64,000 bases of DNA from Ulota crispa (taxonomy: Eukaryota > Streptophyta > Bryopsida > Orthotrichales > Orthotrichaceae), in the NCBI GenBank assembly GCA_963920765.1, contig OY987242.1, positions 32,450,002-32,514,001 on the forward strand, read 5' to 3'. Under the pieces are notes generated by a model. It saw only the letters and a list, made by a program, of their open reading frames with translations. It was not told the DNA's origin and did not search any database. How positions within the stretch are numbered: the stretch's first letter is position 1; every line of letters starts with the position of its first letter. Both the position numbers and the translations under genes were made by a program. Positions 59,835-64,000 of this stretch are shown here, one piece after another.

Positions 59835-60763
59835 TTAACCCCTAAAGGACCAAGCCCTTTTTTTAGTCAAAATCATCAAAAAGAGCCACTTCTAGGGGAT
59901 GAGTAAGAAGGTAGTTTTTTTTTTTTTTGGGAAATCCAATCATAGGATCTTGCCTTAGACTAGAAGAGGTACTTGTGGGAAAACTCAGGTCATTCTAGAG
60001 GAAGAGGAAGGAGATATTTACATTTGAAATGAAAAAAATAAAAAATAAAAAAATTCTATGCTGTCCAAAAATTTCTAAAGCCTTTGACCACTCTTATAAT
60101 AGAAAATTGCTCTTCACAAAGTTGAGGTTTATTTTATCCATGTAGAAGACCAAGTTAGGCATGTGTGGGAGAATTTCCAAATCAATTGGAACTATACAAC
60201 ACATGGGAAAAAATAATAAGTAAAATGAAGTATAAATGAGTCAAATCACTAAATTGTTAAGAATTTAATTACTGAAATGATAAATGCAAATTCCAACAGT
60301 CATAATGTTGTAATAAACAATCTACTTTCTTAGATTTAGTTTTTATTCCAAAATATTGAAAATTGTAGAAAATAAAGGACTTCAAAGTTTATTTTAGAGT
60401 AGAGGATCCGTAAGTGCCCACAAACTAAAACATCTCATAACTTTCATGTCATTGATTGAAATTGAATGATTCAAAGCTTCCTACTTATTAAAAAATCTTA
60501 AGAACTAATTTCAGGTTTTCATTTTAAAAAAACGGAATTTTTAAAGAAGTTTTTGGGCTGCTTGAATTGCCCTCCTTCCCTTGGGTTGCATAAATTATTG
60601 CATAAATTCTTTGACAAATTTTAGAATGAGGAAAAAATTAGATGCCCACATAGATCTTTGAATTCCTCATCTTCCATAAAAGTTTCAAAAAATTACTTAA
60701 CCTGAAGTACATGCCCAAAATCCCAATTGTCCTCCAAAGGGACAACCATCCTTTAGGGGTTAA
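59835..60763. mobile_element. TTAA-bounded piggyBac-like MITE (family H, copy H3)
   Basis: Starts TTAACCCCTAAAGGACC and ends CCTTTAGGGGTTAA, 929 bp. The right arm aligns with H1 (GATGCCCACA, AATTCCTCATCTTCCATAAA, CATGCCCAAAATCCCA). Confidence 0.8.
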
Positions 60764-61305
60764 ATGAAAGGAAAGCACTTTTATTCCTAGGATAGTTGCA
60801 CTCACTTGCACTCCATTACTTATGCATTTGACACTATGTATGAAGTCACAATCATGTCTAGTGTTCAAAGGGAAGTCAAATAGTCTTTGTCAAGTAATGA
60901 GGTTGGTCAAATTGACTTTATGCATGCTCTTTATAGACCTAGTTAAAATGCCAAGATAATATTTGAATATAAAGAGTACACATAATTCTTTTATGATTCC
61001 TTTTTATGTTTTTAGTCAATATGTCCAATCACCGCTTCTTTTCAAAGCTTTTTCTTTTAATTATTACCTAATGCAAATGCTTAATGTGTTAGTCTTTTAG
61101 GGCAATATCTCAGTTGGCAATTATTCTCACTTTGCACAATTAAATGGTTTAGAAGTCTTACAAGGTGGTATGTGTTTTTGTTTCTAGGTCAATTATTCCA
61201 CTTTGTACACATTAGCATCAGGAAAAATTTCCTTTTATTTATATTCAAGAATTTTATATTAAAAAAATGTATAAAATCAATTAATAATATGAACGTAATC
61301 TATGT
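60764..61305. other. Spacer without recognised genes
   Basis: Nothing coding was seen. Confidence 0.4.
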
Positions 61306-61520
61306 TTAACCCTTAAACATCCATTGGATATAGTATACATAATGGTATATAATTTTCATTTATTACCAACAAGAATATTTAATTTGGGATTTTGAATAGT
61401 TTACTAGAACCACATTGATCTAAATGTCAACTCTTTTGTTGACCTCAAATGTAATAAGGATGTGGACCTATTCCAAATACAAGAAAAATACCTTGTATTG
61501 TATTGGTTACAACAATATAA
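61306..61520. mobile_element. Partial TTAA-type MITE (family A, copy A4)
   Basis: Starts TTAACCCTTAAACATCC and follows family A through GGATGTGGACC and CCTTGTATTGTATTGGTT, then loses similarity; no GGGTTAA end was found. End approximate. Confidence 0.65.
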
Positions 61521-62429
61521 TCTAATTTTTATTTGTACATGAATGAAAATATTATCTAATATAATCCTCTGTCATGTTAAACATTGTACAAAGCTATGTA
61601 TAAAATAACACTTATGCTATGAAATACAAATACTTCAAATCAGTATGATAAGATTTAATCCCATGATTAAATCCTAAGACTGTGCAATGTGGTCCTATGA
61701 CCGTGCACTTTACCCTATAACTACAAGTTGAAATCCCTAATCTGATTTTGAATTCCTAATTTGAGTCTCGCTTTAAATTTGTCGCTCTCTCATTGAGCTT
61801 CTTGTTTAGCTTCTCACTCTCAGCTTCTCACTCCATGAGGATAAAAAAAAATTGGAAGTTTGATGTTAGCTCACCTCAATTGCTCTCAAGATCCAATTTA
61901 CAGAGGTTGATCTCAAATTCAAAATTTATTCTACCAACACCCTCTTATCTTGGATTTTGAAGACTAATTGATGCTTGCACAGACTCCTAGCTGTGAACCT
62001 AAAAATTTGATTGGTATCTAACAACAATGTCACAAGTGACTTTGAAACAATGACATGCATGGAACTATTAACACTTGTATAGACATTTGTAAAGCTTAGA
62101 CAATGTGAAATTGAGATCAGCTCTGAAATGAGAACACACTAATATATGTTAAAAACCATTGATGAGTATAACAAAGAACAACACATAATCATGAATACAT
62201 ACACCGGATGGTGCTTTTGGTGAGATATCCTTGAAGTTTGGTTTTCAGGAACGACACAATTGAAGAGGAAATCCTGCAGCTTGCTTCACGCTCTCTGCTC
62301 TAGGATCACAAATTTGGCAAACAAACCAAACTGCTTCCTGTCTTCGTAAATTGAATGTCTTCAAGAAGATTTCCAAACAAGGAGCAACTTTTAGTTTGTT
62401 CTTGAAACGTCTATTAAATTAAAGAATAA
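61521..62429. other. Spacer without recognised genes
   Basis: Nothing coding was recognised upstream of the LTR element. Confidence 0.35.
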
Positions 62430-63500
62430 GATGTTAGTAGATGTTCATCCATAGGATATGGAAACCTTTCATATAATGAAAGGGTATAAGGAAGGTGACT
62501 ATTCATGTGTTAGTAGCACTCTTTGTCATAGTACTCAAGCTAGCTAGTTGTGTACTTAAATCATATTATTATTAAATGAAGTTCCTTTGCAAGAACTAGA
62601 AATGTGTGTATTTCTTGAATTCCAATATGGTATCAGAGCAAGGTTACGCATGTATTAATTTAACAAATTAATTATGTGTTTTCCTTTGACATCCAAAGTC
62701 AAATGCTCAAATATTTGAGTTAGTAATTATTGAAGAAGAGAGAATTAAAGTTAAGAATCAATTACAAATTACAAATGGACTCTTTAAACTTCTTCATGAA
62801 TTGGTTGAGCTTGAGTTAGTAGAAGAGCATCATCAACAAAATGAGCCGCAAATGCAAAGTGCAAATACTACAAATGAAATTGCACAAGCACAAGTAAGTC
62901 CTATTATTTCATTAACTTAATTTAATGAACTTCATCCTCATTTCTTTAATGATGGAGAAAGATTTATTATTCCTTCATCAATCTACCTAGAACTCTAAAA
63001 GAAATAGGCTTAGCCAACTTTAGAGTCTTTAATAGCAATTTTACAGATTGCTTCAAATAAATGTTTCAAATTTTTTTTATCATATAAGTGACAATGAATA
63101 TTCAAGGCTGTCCATATGAATTTTGTCACCTTGATAAATTAGATGGAGAAAATTATTCTACATGGAGAACTAGAATAATTTTTACTCTTAGAAAGGAAAA
63201 GCTATTGTCCATTGTGGACGGAAGCAAGAAAAAACCAGTTGCCCCTACGGAGGCTAATGCTACTCCTTTGCCTGAAACCGGGCCTACAAGTGTTATTGAT
63301 TGGAAGGATAGAAACCTATCTGCCATTACCATACTGGTTAATAATGTGAAGAACTCATGTCTTCATCACATTACTAGAGTTGCAACGGCCAAAGAGGCGC
63401 AGGATGAATTGCAAGCAATTTATCAAGTTTTGGATTCACATATCATTTTTAAACAATGATGCAAATTCACTTTTGTAACTCATTGTCAATTTTTTTAATC
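62430..63500 (+). mobile_element. Copia-family LTR retroelement, 5' part, broken fossil
   Basis: A probable short 5' LTR (about 62430-62627, starting TGTTAGTAGATG) is followed at 62628 by TGGTATCAGAGC, the standard primer-binding site complementary to initiator methionine tRNA. The start of a Copia gag follows (63088-63459), with LDGENYSTWRTRI and DWKDRNLSAI typical of the Copia gag N-terminus. Later gag, protease, integrase and reverse transcriptase were not recognised, so only a remnant is present. Age cannot be judged without the second LTR. Confidence 0.75.
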
Positions 63501-64000
63501 TATTTTTTGGGTCAATCTAGACCTTTGCTCTCACTCATCCAAACTCTATAATGGATAGTGTTCATTTAATCTCCATAGTCTAATTGATTATGTTCACTTT
63601 AAATGATATTCAACTAGCTTGAGTTATTTCATAGAAACTATTTTTTAACACAATTACGGTGTTACATTATTTTTCTTCAGTTTTTATCATATTTGTATTT
63701 TTATGTTCTCTTCTAAGGATGCTTTATCAATCACACATAAGTGTTGTTCATTTCTTATTTATGTAAATAGTCAATTTGACAATGCTTTCTATTTTGCTAT
63801 TTTTGAATTGATTTAAACAATTAACATAATATAAGTTCAAATTTTTATATTCATTTCTTTTTATTGTAGTTCTTTTCATTTGATTAAGGTTTCAAAAGAT
63901 TTTAGATCTTCTTTATTTATAATGTCAAATAAACTTTTGCAATCTATCAAACATTGAACTCAAGTATTCAAATTAAATTGAAATTGTTTAAAATAGTTTA
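63501..64000. other. AT-rich DNA after the Copia remnant
   Basis: No coding signal seen up to the window end. Confidence 0.35.

Overview
The window looks like nuclear DNA of a land plant, probably a non-seed plant such as a bryophyte, although the exact lineage is uncertain. Four host genes support a plant: the BTAF1/MOT1 TATA-binding-protein remodeller (opening [16 protein letters not shown]), an ERD15-like PAM2 protein ending in HQPR, a plastid-type GNAT acetyltransferase, and a GcvR-like tandem ACT-domain protein. Introns are GT-AG and mostly 100-700 bp. Intergenic DNA is strongly AT-rich and packed with short non-autonomous DNA transposons.

Layout. 1-2.7 kb: 3' part of the ACT-domain gene (+), five visible exons, with MITEs in its introns. 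3.4-4.1 kb: two MITEs. 4.1-6.3 kb: an imperfect tandem duplication. 6.3-7.2 kb: a GC-rich intronless GNAT gene (-). 7.7-9.2 kb: nested MITEs. 9.2-13 kb: AT-rich DNA with a degenerate short-motif array and one palindromic element. 13-29.5 kb: the BTAF1/MOT1 gene (+), with a 12-bp minisatellite near its probable promoter, a long putative leader intron, 26 coding exons (2143 codons plus stop) and a 29-bp repeat just after the stop. 29.7-34.3 kb: Stowaway and other MITEs, some joined end to end. 36.2-37.4 kb: the ERD15-like gene (-), two exons. 38-61 kb: gene-poor, with many MITEs, microsatellites and AT-rich filler. 62.4-63.5 kb: the 5' end of a broken Copia LTR retroelement.

The main discovery is a large set of non-autonomous elements (about 18 copies, several families) that begin TTAACCC and end GGGTTAA. 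These are the termini and TTAA target duplication typical of piggyBac. One insertion is documented inside the window: an element at 8422-8812 sits at a TTAA for which a related repeat copy at about 38772-38797 still has the empty, single-TTAA site. Several elements abut and share one TTAA. No transposase gene is visible here. Other groups include TA-flanked elements sharing AGGTA(G/A) termini, Mutator-like elements with 9-bp duplications, one Emigrant/pogo-like element, one Stowaway and one element with TTA duplications.

The four genes do not form a pathway; they are independent housekeeping or stress-related loci. All exon coordinates come from reading splice sites and protein continuity by eye, without transcript data.
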